DNA of 64,000 nucleotides, taken from assembly GCA_964527835.1 (NCBI GenBank), contig CAZGNV010000001.1, forward strand, positions 176,391 to 240,390. The letters are read 5' to 3'. Origin of the DNA: JAFDCJ01 sp964527835 (lineage in GTDB: Bacteria > Desulfobacterota > Desulfobacteria > Desulfobacterales > JAFDCJ01). The notes beneath the pieces were generated by a model that was given only the letters and a program-made list of their open reading frames with translations, did not search any database and was not told where the DNA came from. Below, piece after piece: positions 23,121-32,296 of this stretch; the first letter of the stretch is position 1; the number at the start of each line of letters is the position of its first letter. The translations under genes and the position numbers were made by a program.

Positions 23121-25154
23121 ATGAAAGCAGTTGTTCTGGCCTATCACAATCTCGGCTGTGTTGGCATTCGCGCCCTGCAGCGCAATGGGTTTGATATCGC
23201 TGCGGTTTTTACCCATGGCGACACCCCCGGCGAAGCCGTCTGGTTCGACTCGGTGGCCGAGTTGGCCGCCGCTCGCAACATCGCGACTTTTGCCCCTGAA
23301 AACATCAACCATCCCAGGTGGGTCGAAAAAATCCACGATCTGGCACCGGAGATTATCTTCTCTTTCTATTACCGCCGGATGGTATCCGCGCAGATCCTGG
23401 AGATACCTCCAAAAGGCTGCCTGAACCTGCACGGCTCACTGCTGCCGAAATACCGCGGCCGCTGCCCCATCAACTGGGTGCTGATCAATGGTGAAAAAAA
23501 AACCGGTGTCACCTTGCACTACATGACGCCGCGGCCCGATGACGGCGATATCGTAGGGCAGCAGGAAATCGAGATCTCCCCGGCGGATACGGCCCAAACC
23601 CTTTACAAAAAGGCCGAAACCGCCGCCGGTCGCCTGCTGGACGAAGTGCTTCCCCAAATTAAGGCCGGCACCGCGCCGCGCATCCCCCAGGATCACGGCC
23701 AGGCGACTTATTTCGGCGGACGCACGCCCGAAGACGGTCAAATCGACTGGTCCGAAAGTGCGTCGCGCATTCGCGACCTGGTGCGGGCCGTCACGCGCCC
23801 TTATCCCGGTGCCTACAGCTTTTATGGGCTTAAAAAATACTATTTCTGGCAGGTATCCGAACATCCCTTGCCCGCATCATCTGCGAAACCGGGAACCATC
23901 CTTTCAACCAGCCCCCTGGTCATTGCCTGCGGAAGCCAGGCCCTTAAAATCGATTTCGCTCAGGGCCACGGCGACATCTACATGAGCGGCGCCCAGTTGG
24001 CGGAAGCGCTCAACCTGGCGCCGGGCATGGCTTTCGGACCGCATCCTGACCGCCGACAGAAGCTGCAAAGGACAAAATCGGTGCTGATTTTAGGCGTCAA
24101 TGGCTTTATCGGCAATGCCCTCACCCAGCGGCTGCTGGCCAGCGAAAAATTCGAAGTCCACGGAATGGATTTGCACTGCAACTACATTCAACCCTACCTT
24201 GACAACCCGCGGTTTCATTTTCATGAAGGCGACATTTCCATTCATCGCGAATGGATCGAATATCACATCAAAAAATGCGACATCATTATTCCCCTGGTGG
24301 CCATTGCCACCCCCATCGAATACGTGCGCAACCCGTTGCGGGTCTTCGAGCTTGATTTCGAGGAAAACCTGCGGGTTGTTCGCTACTGCGTAAAATACAA
24401 AAAACGGGTGATTTTCCCGTCCACCTCCGAGGTGTACGGGCGATGTGCAGACGAGGCTTTTGACGAATACAAATCCGATCTGGTGCTGGGCCCCATTCAC
24501 AAACAGCGCTGGATTTATGCCTGCTGCAAGCAGCTGCTGGACCGGGTGATCTGGGCCTATGGCCAGACCGCTGGCCTGCGTTTCACCCTGTTTCGGCCTT
24601 TTAACTGGATCGGTCCCAAACTCGACAGCCTGCTCTCGGCGCGCATCGGCAGCTCGCGGGCGATCACCCAGTTGATTCTCAACCTCACCGAGGGCACCCC
24701 CATCCAGCTGGTGGATGGGGGCCATCAAAAGCGCTGTTTTACCGATGTCGCCGACGGGGTGGAATGTCTGCACCGCATCATTGAAAATCGCGGCAGGCTC
24801 TGTGACGGCAAGATCATCAACATCGGCAACCCGGACAATGAGGTCAGCATCCGGCAACTGGCCCAAATGCTGGTGACATTGTTCGAGCAACATCCCCTGC
24901 GCGACAAGTTCCCTCCCTTCGCCGGCATGGTTGAAATCGGCAGCCGGGACTATTATGGACAGGGGTACCAGGACGTCACCTACCGAAAACCTGCCATGCA
25001 AACGGCCCGCAAATTGCTGGACTGGTCCCCGAAAATCGATCTTCGCCGCAGCGTTGAACGCACGCTTGATTTTTTCCTGCGCGAATCGGTGAACCTGCAG
25101 GGACTGGATGCCGCCGCATGCGACAGGCAAACATCAAAAGCGGATCGATCATGA
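23121..25154 (+). CDS. arnA: Bifunctional ArnA: UDP-Ara4N formyltransferase and UDP-GlcA decarboxylase
   Basis: The 677-residue protein has both ArnA domains. The N-terminal formyltransferase (about 1-300) carries LNLHGSLLPKYRG with His104, the residue numbered the same in E. coli. The C-terminal dehydrogenase/decarboxylase begins at the Rossmann motif ILGVNGFIG. It has TSEVYG and the Tyr466/Lys470 pair in YACCK. Together they decarboxylate UDP-glucuronate and formylate UDP-Ara4N. GGGAGA precedes the ATG. The stop overlaps the arnD start as ATGA. Confidence 0.93.
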   Translation: MKAVVLAYHNLGCVGIRALQRNGFDIAAVFTHGDTPGEAVWFDSVAELAAARNIATFAPENINHPRWVEKIHDLAPEIIFSFYYRRMVSAQILEIPPKGCLNLHGSLLPKYRGRCPINWVLINGEKKTGVTLHYMTPRPDDGDIVGQQEIEISPADTAQTLYKKAETAAGRLLDEVLPQIKAGTAPRIPQDHGQATYFGGRTPEDGQIDWSESASRIRDLVRAVTRPYPGAYSFYGLKKYYFWQVSEHPLPASSAKPGTILSTSPLVIACGSQALKIDFAQGHGDIYMSGAQLAEALNLAPGMAFGPHPDRRQKLQRTKSVLILGVNGFIGNALTQRLLASEKFEVHGMDLHCNYIQPYLDNPRFHFHEGDISIHREWIEYHIKKCDIIIPLVAIATPIEYVRNPLRVFELDFEENLRVVRYCVKYKKRVIFPSTSEVYGRCADEAFDEYKSDLVLGPIHKQRWIYACCKQLLDRVIWAYGQTAGLRFTLFRPFNWIGPKLDSLLSARIGSSRAITQLILNLTEGTPIQLVDGGHQKRCFTDVADGVECLHRIIENRGRLCDGKIINIGNPDNEVSIRQLAQMLVTLFEQHPLRDKFPPFAGMVEIGSRDYYGQGYQDVTYRKPAMQTARKLLDWSPKIDLRRSVERTLDFFLRESVNLQGLDAAACDRQTSKADRS

Positions 25155-26029
25155 AGATCGGCCTGCGCGTGGATGTGGACACCTTTCGCGGCACCCGCGA
25201 TGGTGTTCCAGCATTGCTGCGCATTCTGTCCGCTCATGGCATCAAGGCCTCTTTCTTTTTTTGCGTGGGCCCCGACAACATGGGCCGGCACCTGTGGCGG
25301 CTGCTGCGGCCCGCGTTTTTCAAAAAAATGCTGCGCTCGAGGGCAACCAAACTCTACGGTCCGCAAATTCTGCTGCAAGGCACCCTGTGGCCGGGTCCCG
25401 TGATCGGGGAAAAACTCGCGCCCATCATTCGTGCCACCCAGCGCGCCGGCCATGAAATCGGCCTGCATGCCTGGGACCACCACGACTGGCAGGTCCATCT
25501 GGAGCGCATGGACGCACCCGCCGTTCGACAGAGCCTGAGCCGGGGATTCGAGGCCCTGGCCCGCATCCTGGACCGGCCGCCCGACTGCTCGGCTGTCGCT
25601 GGCTGGAAGTGCAACCGCCAGGTGCTGCTGGAAAAAGAACGCCTTGAATTCCGATACAACAGTGACTGTCGCGGCCGCACAATTTTTCGTCCCCTCATTG
25701 ATGCCACCATGTGCACGCCCCAGATCCCCGTGACCCTGCCGACCTATGACGAGGTCATCGGTACAAACGGGATCACAGAAGATAACTACAACTCCTTTTT
25801 GCTCTCCCAAGTCAGGGCCGAACGCTTGAACGTGCTCACCATCCACGCCGAAGTCGAAGGCCTGGCCTGTTGCGGGCTGTTTCGCGACTTTCTGCACCGC
25901 GCGGCCGCCGCCGGTGTTGCGTTCAGCCCCCTGGGAAACCTGCTGCCCCCAGCAGCCGACATTCCCACCGGTACAATCTGCAGGGGCCAAATTGCCGGCC
26001 GCGAAGGGTGGGTTTGCCTGCAGGCATGA
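25151..26029 (+). CDS. arnD: 4-deoxy-4-formamido-L-arabinose deformylase ArnD
   Basis: The 292-residue protein is a polysaccharide-deacetylase-family enzyme that removes the formyl group from undecaprenyl-P-Ara4FN. RVDVDTFRGTRDGVP holds the catalytic Asp-Asp type motif. HEIGLHAWDHHDWQ is the metal-binding His region. Length agrees with E. coli ArnD (about 296). It is the last gene of the operon; arnE and arnF flippase genes do not follow, since selD comes next with its own promoter. Confidence 0.92.
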   Translation: MKIGLRVDVDTFRGTRDGVPALLRILSAHGIKASFFFCVGPDNMGRHLWRLLRPAFFKKMLRSRATKLYGPQILLQGTLWPGPVIGEKLAPIIRATQRAGHEIGLHAWDHHDWQVHLERMDAPAVRQSLSRGFEALARILDRPPDCSAVAGWKCNRQVLLEKERLEFRYNSDCRGRTIFRPLIDATMCTPQIPVTLPTYDEVIGTNGITEDNYNSFLLSQVRAERLNVLTIHAEVEGLACCGLFRDFLHRAAAAGVAFSPLGNLLPPAADIPTGTICRGQIAGREGWVCLQA

Positions 26030-26091
26030 TCCGCCCACGCGCCTTATTTTCTTTTTCAATCCGGTGGGCCCTATTTATAGGTAATATCGAT

Positions 26092-26120
26092 TTGACTAAT
26101 GGAATTTTTCGATTTATTAA
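26092..26120 (+). promoter_or_regulatory. Sigma-70-type promoter of selD
   Basis: TTGACT at 26092-26097 and TATTAA at 26115-26120 are 17 bases apart, 43 bases before the selD ATG. AGGAG is placed properly ahead of that ATG. Confidence 0.6.
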
Positions 26121-26162
26121 ACTAGATAATCATGCGTGCTATTATTTTCAGGAGAATACTTG

Positions 26163-27221
26163 ATGCAAACCCTGAAATCAATTGGACCACCACGGTTGAC
26201 CACGATGGTCAGCGGCTCGGGCTGAGCGTCCAAGCTTCCTCCAGGGGCCCTGGACCAAGCGCTTTGCGGACTTTCAGTTCCTGACGATCCCGACCTGATC
26301 GTGGGGCTGGACTCCCCCGATGATGCCGGTGTATACCGCATCTCGCCGGAGCTGGCCCTGATTCAGACCGTTGACTTTTTCACCCCCATCGTCGACGATC
26401 CTTACTGGTTCGGCATGATCGCCGCGGCCAACGCTTTGAGCGATATCTACGCCATGGGCGGAATCCCCAAAACGGCCATGAACCTGGTGTCCTTTCCGCT
26501 GAAAACCATGGACATCGTCATTTTGCAACGCATCCTGGAAGGCGGGCTGGACAAGATGAAAGAAGCCGGGGTGGTGCTGGTGGGAGGGCACAGCGTTGAA
26601 GACAACGAACTGAAGTATGGCTTGTCGGTCACCGGCTTCGTCCACCCGGACCGGGTGCTCACCAAGCAGGGACTTGTCCCCGGCGACCGCCTGATCCTCA
26701 CCAAGCCCCTGGGCGTGGGCATCATCAATACCGCTATCAAGGGCGGCGTTGCCTCAGCGGAAGTCATCGAAGCGGTCACCAGCCTGATGGCCACCCTGAA
26801 CCGCAAGGCCGCACAGGTGATGACAGCTTTTGCCGTCCATGCCTGCACCGACATCACCGGTTTTGGCCTGCTGGGCCACATGGCTGAAATGATTGCCGGC
26901 ACCGGCCACGGCGTTGCCCTTGACTCCCGTCAAATCCCCATCATCGATCAGGCCCGGGAATATGCCGCCATGGGCCTGGTGCCGGCCGGAGCGCACAACA
27001 ACCGCAAATTCCGTGAAGAAATGATCGATTTTGCCTCCGAACCGGATGCGATCATGGCGGATATCCTGTTTGATCCCCAGACGTCCGGCGGATTGCTGAT
27101 TGCCGTGCCGGCTGGACATGCCGCTGAGCTCACAGAACGGCTGCAGGAAAACGGCATTTCCCGGGCCGCGGTCATCGGCGAAGTCATTGCCGGCGCGGGA
27201 GAAAAGATCGTGGTGACCTGA
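26163..27221 (+). CDS. selD: Selenide, water dikinase SelD containing selenocysteine
   Basis: SelD makes selenophosphate for selenocysteine and selenouridine synthesis. The reading frame opens at the ATG at 26163 behind AGGAG and is interrupted by an in-frame TGA at 26223-26225. It then continues unbroken to 27221, giving 352 residues. Around the TGA the protein reads VSGSG-U-ASKLPPG, precisely the active-site Cys/Sec motif of SelD. Translating only after the TGA would lose this essential residue. A hairpin lies directly after the TGA (26234-26260). DDAGVY, VDFFTPIVDDP and GGLDKMKEAGVVLVGGHS are conserved later. Position 21 is therefore very likely selenocysteine. Confidence 0.93.
26234..26260 (+). 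promoter_or_regulatory. Candidate bacterial SECIS hairpin in selD
   Basis: GCTT (26234-26237) pairs with AAGC (26257-26260). After a CC/CC internal loop, TCCAGG (26240-26245) pairs with CCTGGA (26249-26254) around a GGC loop. It begins eight bases after the in-frame TGA, where SelB-binding hairpins are expected. Confidence 0.65.
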
Positions 27222-27333
27222 CCCGCCCGTAATGGCCTGTATATCACCAGCTGTATCTTTGAAAGCTTGACGCTGCTCGAAGCGTTTGCTAATCTGCGAT
27301 CGCTACCACCTGACAGGGAGTTCGATCTGTTTG

Positions 27334-27801
27334 ATGAAAACCCGGCAATGCTTTTACCGCAATCTCCTGGCATTGATGGCTGTCTGCAGCCTTGCAGCAT
27401 TGACTGCTGGATGTGTGCCCCCCCTCATAATCAGCAGCGCAGTCACCAGCAGCGCCCCGGTTGCTTTTGACCACACCGGCCGGGGCAAAGCTGAAAGCTA
27501 CTGGATGGCCAGATACGATGATGTCCTTGCCGCTGCTTTGCGCACCGCCAAAGCCCTTTCACTTGAAATAAAAGAAGAAAAAATCGGGGCCGATAAAGCT
27601 TTGCTGCGTCTTCAGGACAACAGGTCGGAAGGTGTTGATCTGGTCATTGAGCACCGCACCGACACTGTGACGTCTTTGCAGTTTGATGTCGGCTGGTTCG
27701 GTTCGGTGGCTCTCGGCCGTCTGGTGGCCCGCCACATCATCTTTGAACTCAGGCAAGCGGGGGCCTTTCTTGAAAATTGGACTCCCGATAGCATGAACTA
27801 A
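27334..27801 (+). CDS. Small lipoprotein of unknown function
   Basis: The 155-residue protein starts with a lipoprotein signal: basic MKTRQCFYRN, a hydrophobic run and the lipobox LTAGC. The mature part (AFDHTGRGKAESYWMARYDDVLAAALRTAKALSLEI) resembles DUF3568-type lipoproteins with an alpha/beta fold, but I am not certain. It would be anchored to the inner or outer membrane. The ATG at 27334 is chosen because it opens the signal peptide; GACAGGGAG lies slightly far upstream. Confidence 0.65.
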   Translation: MKTRQCFYRNLLALMAVCSLAALTAGCVPPLIISSAVTSSAPVAFDHTGRGKAESYWMARYDDVLAAALRTAKALSLEIKEEKIGADKALLRLQDNRSEGVDLVIEHRTDTVTSLQFDVGWFGSVALGRLVARHIIFELRQAGAFLENWTPDSMN

Positions 27802-27816
27802 TAAGAAAGAAACGCG

Positions 27817-28029
27817 TCAGTGTGTGGATGTGGCATCCCCCGCTTCCAACTTTACCGTCGCAAAGGTAACCACACTTCCAAATTTCTTAACAAGATCGTC
27901 GGATTTCCATCCCGTGATGCGTTCGGCAGCCTTGCTCCAGAACACAATCCGTCGCTGTCGGTCGCACACATAAACCCCGTCGTTTAAGCAGTCAATGATT
28001 CTTTCAGGTGAAATCAGATGTTCATTCAT
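27817..28029 (-). pseudogene. PAS-domain fragment
   Basis: The frame encodes 70 residues. The first 50 (ERIIDCLNDGVYVCDRQRR, then IVFWSKAAERITGW) are the start of a PAS sensor domain as found in PAS-diguanylate-cyclase and sigma-54 activator proteins. The homology stops after KSDDLVKK and is followed by unrelated residues and a stop. It is therefore probably a remnant of a longer signalling gene. A short standalone PAS peptide cannot be ruled out. The ribosome-binding site is weak. Confidence 0.5.
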
Positions 28030-28188
28030 CGCAAAGCCTCGCAGTGCAGCAAAAAGTTCGTTTACGCCCGCTGCTTGGGATATTATGAACCCTGTAAAAT
28101 GCCAAGCCAGGATAATAATCTCCGGCGATAAATCGAACGCGAACCATCGTGTCTGCTTGAAATTTTCCAGCTCAGCGGTTTGTCAAAA

Positions 28189-28217
28189 TTGACTATCATG
28201 ACTGTTCCTTATATACT
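28189..28217 (+). promoter_or_regulatory. Sigma-70-type promoter of the hybrid kinase gene
   Basis: TTGACT at 28189-28194 and TATACT at 28212-28217 are separated by 17 bases, 38 bases before the kinase ATG. Confidence 0.65.
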
Positions 28218-28254
28218 TCTCGTTAAAACAGCACCGTAAAAAAATGAGGCTTTC

Positions 28255-31200
28255 ATGAAATTATTCAATCATCGGTCCATCTCCACGAAGCTGTCCCTTC
28301 TGGTGGCAGTCATACCGCTTTTGACCGGTTTGCTGCTTTTTTTTACCCTCACCCGCATCAAGGATCTTGAGCAGGTCGCCCTGGCACAGGTCGAACAGGT
28401 CATGCTCAATGGACACATGGTTAAGGTTCAGGCCTTGGCCTCGAGCATGGCCACGGCCCTGGGAAAAGCGCTGTCGAATGTCGAGGGAAGGGAAAACCGT
28501 GAAGCTTATGTCCGCCAGATCATAGACCCTATTCGCTTTTTTCCGAACAAAACCGGATACTTCTTTGCCTACCGCCGCGACGGCACCCGCATCGCCCTGC
28601 CCACCGCCCCTCATCTGGTCGGCATCAATTCATTTTCGGAATCGCCCCTCGCCCAGAAGCAGGTTGCCGATTTCATCGAAAAAGCGAATAAGGGGGGTGG
28701 TTTCACCCAATGGTACTGGGAAAAACCCGGAACCCAGGGCACCTATCTCAAGCAAGGCTACGTGGCTCCAGTTCCGGGCACGGATCTGTTCCTGATCACG
28801 GCCGTCTATATCGATGATGTGCAAAAGGAAAAAGCTGCCGCAGCAGCGACTTTCGAGCAGTTTTTCAAGAAAACATCCCGCCAGAGCATCGCCGTGGTGG
28901 TGATCGTGTTTTTAATTGTGCTGCTGCCCTTTTTACATTTCCTGCGTTCCCGGGTGATCAAACCCATCAATGCGATGGTTTCAGCTTCCAGGACCCTCGC
29001 CGACGGGGATTACGCCGTTGAACTGCGCTATGACGCACCGGATGAAATGGGGGATCTTGTCCGGGCCTTTTCGCAAATGGCCCGCAAACGCAAGGAAGCT
29101 GAAGAAGAAATTGTTGAGCGCCGCAAATTCCTGGAGTCGGTTTTATCAAATGCGCCGGACGCCATTGTTGTTCTGGACGCCAGGCATCGGATCCTGGAGT
29201 GGAATCCGGGTGCGCAGGCGCTATTCGGCTACCGGCCCGCTGAGGTCGTCGGTAAGAACCTCGATGACCTGGTCGCCCGTGGCACAGCCTATGCGGAAGC
29301 CTCCGGGTTTACGAAAAAGGTCCTGGCCGGTGAAACCCTGCCCCCGGTTGAAACGGTGCGCTACCGCCAAGACGGGTCGCAAGTCGATGTCATTGCCGCC
29401 GGCGCCCCCATTTATGCCGACGGTGGACTGAAAGGGGTGGTCGCGGTCTATACGGACATATCGGAGCTGAAACAAAAAACGGAGGCCTTGCACGAAAGCG
29501 AGCAAAGGCTGGAGCTGGCTTTGAAAAGTGCCGACCTGGGGTTGTGGGACTGGAATATTCAAACCGGCGAATCGGTTTATAACGAGCGCTGGGCGCAGAT
29601 GCTGGGCTACAGCCTGGATGAAATTCAATCCGAACACCATACCTGGGAAGGCCTGATTCATCCGGAGGACCGGCAGCGCGTGGTGATGGAACTGGAAGCC
29701 CATTTTAAAGGGCGGCGCCCCTTTTACAGTGCTGAGCATCGCCTGTTAAGCAAATCCGGCCAATGGAAATGGATTCATTCCATCGGTAAGGTCGTCGCGC
29801 GGGACTCGGACGGCACCCCGCTGCGGGCAGTGGGGATCCATATGGATATCACCGAGCGCAAGCAGACCGAAGAAGAAGTGCACCGGCTGCGGCATCTGCT
29901 TGACTCGATTGTCAACACGATTCCGGACATTGTTTATCGACTGGATCCGCAAGGACGCATCACTTTCATCAGTCAAACCGTGACCAAGTATGGGTACAGC
30001 ACCGAGGAGCTGATTGGCAGAAGCATCCTCGACATCGTCCATCCGGAAGATCGCGAAAGTGTAAGCTCGCGCATTGATGATAAAAGAACCGGAACCCGCC
30101 ACACGCGGGACCTTGAAATCCGCCTGGTAACTAAATCAGCTAAAGGACCGGAATCCACAGCCGGCTCCGAACATCGTATCTTTCTGCTGGAAGCCGAGGG
30201 ACTCTATGAGGGTGAAGACCATCAATCAGGCGAGTTTATCGGCACCCAGGGGATTGCCCGGGACATTACCGAACGCAAGCAACTGGAGTCTGAGCTGCAG
30301 CAGGCCCAGAAAATGGAAGCCATCGGTACTCTGGCGGGCGGCATCGCCCATGATTTCAACAATATTCTCGGTTCGATTATCGGGTATGCAGAATTGATGG
30401 AAATGCTCGATGTGCCCAAAAACAGCAATATTCAAGACCGATTGAAACGCATACTTGCCAGTGCTTATCGCGCCAAAGACCTGGTGCAGCAGATTCTGAC
30501 ATTCAGCCGCCGGACCGAGCAAAACACCGCCCCGGTTGTCCTGACCCTGATCATTAAAGAAGTCATAAAATTTTTGCGAGCTTCCCTGCCGGCAACAATT
30601 AAAATCGACGTGCGATGCGATGCCGCCAACAGTACGGTGTTAGGTGATGCAACCCAGCTGTACCAGGTGTTGATGAACCTGTGCACCAATGCGGCCCATG
30701 CCATGGAAAAAGAGGGGGGGCTGCTTGAAGTGAGTCTGAGTGATGTGGACTATGATTCACTGGATGCCTCCCTGAAGGCGGATCTGCAACCCGGTTCTTA
30801 CGTCATGCTTTGCGTGCAGGACACTGGCTGCGGAATGCCCCCCAATGTGGTGGATCGCATCTTTGATCCCTTTTACACCACCAAAGGGCCCGGAGAAGGC
30901 ACCGGCCTGGGCTTGTCAGTGGTTCACGGAATCGTAAAGAATATGCACGGGGCGATCAGTGTCCACACCCACCCGGGCCAGGGCAGTCTTTTCCGCGTGT
31001 ATTTACCCTGTCAGGAGGCAAAGCGAGATCAACCGATAGCTCAAGAAGCCTCCCGAATCAGGGGCGGCGAAGGTCGCATCCTGTTCGTTGATGATGAACA
31101 GTATCTGGTCGGTTTCGCACGCCAAATGCTCACGAAGCTCGGATATGACGTGGTGGCTCACACGAGCAGCAAGCAGGCTCTGGAGCAGTTCGGTCAACAG

Positions 31201-31449
31201 CCCGATGCATTTGACCTGGTCATTACAGACCTGGCCATGCCCGACATGCCGGGGCTGGAACTGGCTGCAGCAATCTTGCGTCGGCGCCCGTCAATACCGA
31301 TTATCCTGTGTTCCGGCTTCATGGATTCTGAAAAGAGGCAAAAAGCCGGAGAGTTGGGAATCAGGGAGGTTGTCATGAAACCGTTCGGGGTCCGTGAATT
31401 TGCTGCAGCCATCCGGCGGGTGCTGGATAAGGGTACAACAACAACTTAA
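28255..31449 (+). CDS. Hybrid sensor histidine kinase (Cache-HAMP-PAS3-HisKA-REC)
   Basis: The 1064-residue protein has a first membrane helix (LSLLVAVIPLLTGLLLFF), a periplasmic single-Cache sensor domain (about 40-205) and a second helix near 220. A HAMP linker and three PAS domains follow (about 295-410, 420-545 and 550-680). The HisKA box GGIAHDFNNILG puts the phosphorylated His at 699. The ATP-binding domain shows GTGLGLSVVHGIV. A C-terminal receiver domain ends the protein, with Asp992 in LVITDLAMPDMPG. The absence of an output domain implies a separate response regulator, not seen nearby. The 3' end overlaps the convergent peptidase gene by four bases. Confidence 0.92.
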   Translation: MKLFNHRSISTKLSLLVAVIPLLTGLLLFFTLTRIKDLEQVALAQVEQVMLNGHMVKVQALASSMATALGKALSNVEGRENREAYVRQIIDPIRFFPNKTGYFFAYRRDGTRIALPTAPHLVGINSFSESPLAQKQVADFIEKANKGGGFTQWYWEKPGTQGTYLKQGYVAPVPGTDLFLITAVYIDDVQKEKAAAAATFEQFFKKTSRQSIAVVVIVFLIVLLPFLHFLRSRVIKPINAMVSASRTLADGDYAVELRYDAPDEMGDLVRAFSQMARKRKEAEEEIVERRKFLESVLSNAPDAIVVLDARHRILEWNPGAQALFGYRPAEVVGKNLDDLVARGTAYAEASGFTKKVLAGETLPPVETVRYRQDGSQVDVIAAGAPIYADGGLKGVVAVYTDISELKQKTEALHESEQRLELALKSADLGLWDWNIQTGESVYNERWAQMLGYSLDEIQSEHHTWEGLIHPEDRQRVVMELEAHFKGRRPFYSAEHRLLSKSGQWKWIHSIGKVVARDSDGTPLRAVGIHMDITERKQTEEEVHRLRHLLDSIVNTIPDIVYRLDPQGRITFISQTVTKYGYSTEELIGRSILDIVHPEDRESVSSRIDDKRTGTRHTRDLEIRLVTKSAKGPESTAGSEHRIFLLEAEGLYEGEDHQSGEFIGTQGIARDITERKQLESELQQAQKMEAIGTLAGGIAHDFNNILGSIIGYAELMEMLDVPKNSNIQDRLKRILASAYRAKDLVQQILTFSRRTEQNTAPVVLTLIIKEVIKFLRASLPATIKIDVRCDAANSTVLGDATQLYQVLMNLCTNAAHAMEKEGGLLEVSLSDVDYDSLDASLKADLQPGSYVMLCVQDTGCGMPPNVVDRIFDPFYTTKGPGEGTGLGLSVVHGIVKNMHGAISVHTHPGQGSLFRVYLPCQEAKRDQPIAQEASRIRGGEGRILFVDDEQYLVGFARQMLTKLGYDVVAHTSSKQALEQFGQQPDAFDLVITDLAMPDMPGLELAAAILRRRPSIPIILCSGFMDSEKRQKAGELGIREVVMKPFGVREFAAAIRRVLDKGTTTT

Positions 31450-32240
31450 ATCTTTACGGCTTGAACATGCATCCAATCGAAGTTTCTGGTTCGCCCCAGG
31501 CTGACCCAGCCTTCATCTGCCCAAATCCGCCACCAGTTGTCATATTCCGGCCTTGCAAAAGCGGCCCGGTCACGTCCCCATTTCAGCCGATTCCTCGCGG
31601 GATCGTAGTCGATCGCAACTCCCCAACTGTGGGTGGAGTACTTTTTACCGCCCCGCATCCGGCGCACGTTCAAGCAACCGCCCCAATAATCCAAACGCAA
31701 TCTTTTAATTTCCTCCAAACCGTAAATGTCCAGCACCCTGGAAAGCACCCGCTGCAAGCTGTCATGAACCTTCTCATGGCAAAAAAAGCTGTTGATGATA
31801 CTGGTCGTTTTCCATGCAATTTTGTGTGGATAAGGCAGCTCGATTCTGACCTGATTTTTTCCAACCTCGCCGAAAAAATCAAAGATATTGTCTTCCGGAG
31901 CCTGTTTGGGCCAATCATTGGGATTTGCATCAGACAGATCCTCGGGCCGCCAAAGGGCGGGTTCTTTGCCTTCATCGATGATCTGCAGCAGGCAATCAAA
32001 GGCAAAATCCGTTTGAGGTCCCCAGTAGCCGTCTATCGCTCCAACTTCTACATCTCTTTCTTTTGCCAGCAACTGGATGAAAGCCACTGCTTTTCGGCGT
32101 TTAGACCACTTCTTGGGTATCGCTTCCACTTTGGCCAAGGCACTCAGTGTCTTTGCTCCCAGAACCCCATCCTCCGCACCGGCGTTTAGACCTCTGGCAT
32201 TCAATTGGGCCTGGATAAATCTTATGGCTTTTTTGGTCAT
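31446..32240 (-). CDS. Peptidoglycan-binding M15 family peptidase
   Basis: The 264-residue protein has one or two N-terminal peptidoglycan-binding repeats: AIRFIQAQLNARGLNAG followed by DGVLGAKTLSAL, then IDGYWGPQTDFAFDCLL. The C-terminal domain matches D-alanyl-D-alanine carboxypeptidase/VanY-like or phage endolysin-type peptidases. The zinc ligands appear in THSWGVAIDYD and DWMHVQAV. No signal peptide is visible, which resembles phage endolysins or toxin-like cell-wall enzymes released by other means. It is followed on the same strand, on the upstream side, by a lipase gene. GGGGAAAC lies before the ATG. Confidence 0.8.
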   Translation of the reverse strand: MTKKAIRFIQAQLNARGLNAGAEDGVLGAKTLSALAKVEAIPKKWSKRRKAVAFIQLLAKERDVEVGAIDGYWGPQTDFAFDCLLQIIDEGKEPALWRPEDLSDANPNDWPKQAPEDNIFDFFGEVGKNQVRIELPYPHKIAWKTTSIINSFFCHEKVHDSLQRVLSRVLDIYGLEEIKRLRLDYWGGCLNVRRMRGGKKYSTHSWGVAIDYDPARNRLKWGRDRAAFARPEYDNWWRIWADEGWVSLGRTRNFDWMHVQAVKI

Positions 32241-32296
32241 GGTTGTTTCCCCTTTTTAGGGCCTATCCGGCCAAGCGAAAATCACCTGCCTGTTTT

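Noticed and set aside
24090..26059. Two long leftward frames inside arnA and arnD
   Set aside because: They are antisense shadows of conserved arn genes with intact catalytic motifs.
26301..27221. SelD starting at 26301 as an N-terminally truncated gene
   Set aside because: The upstream frame with an in-frame TGA restores the active-site motif and a ribosome-binding site, so recoding explains it better.
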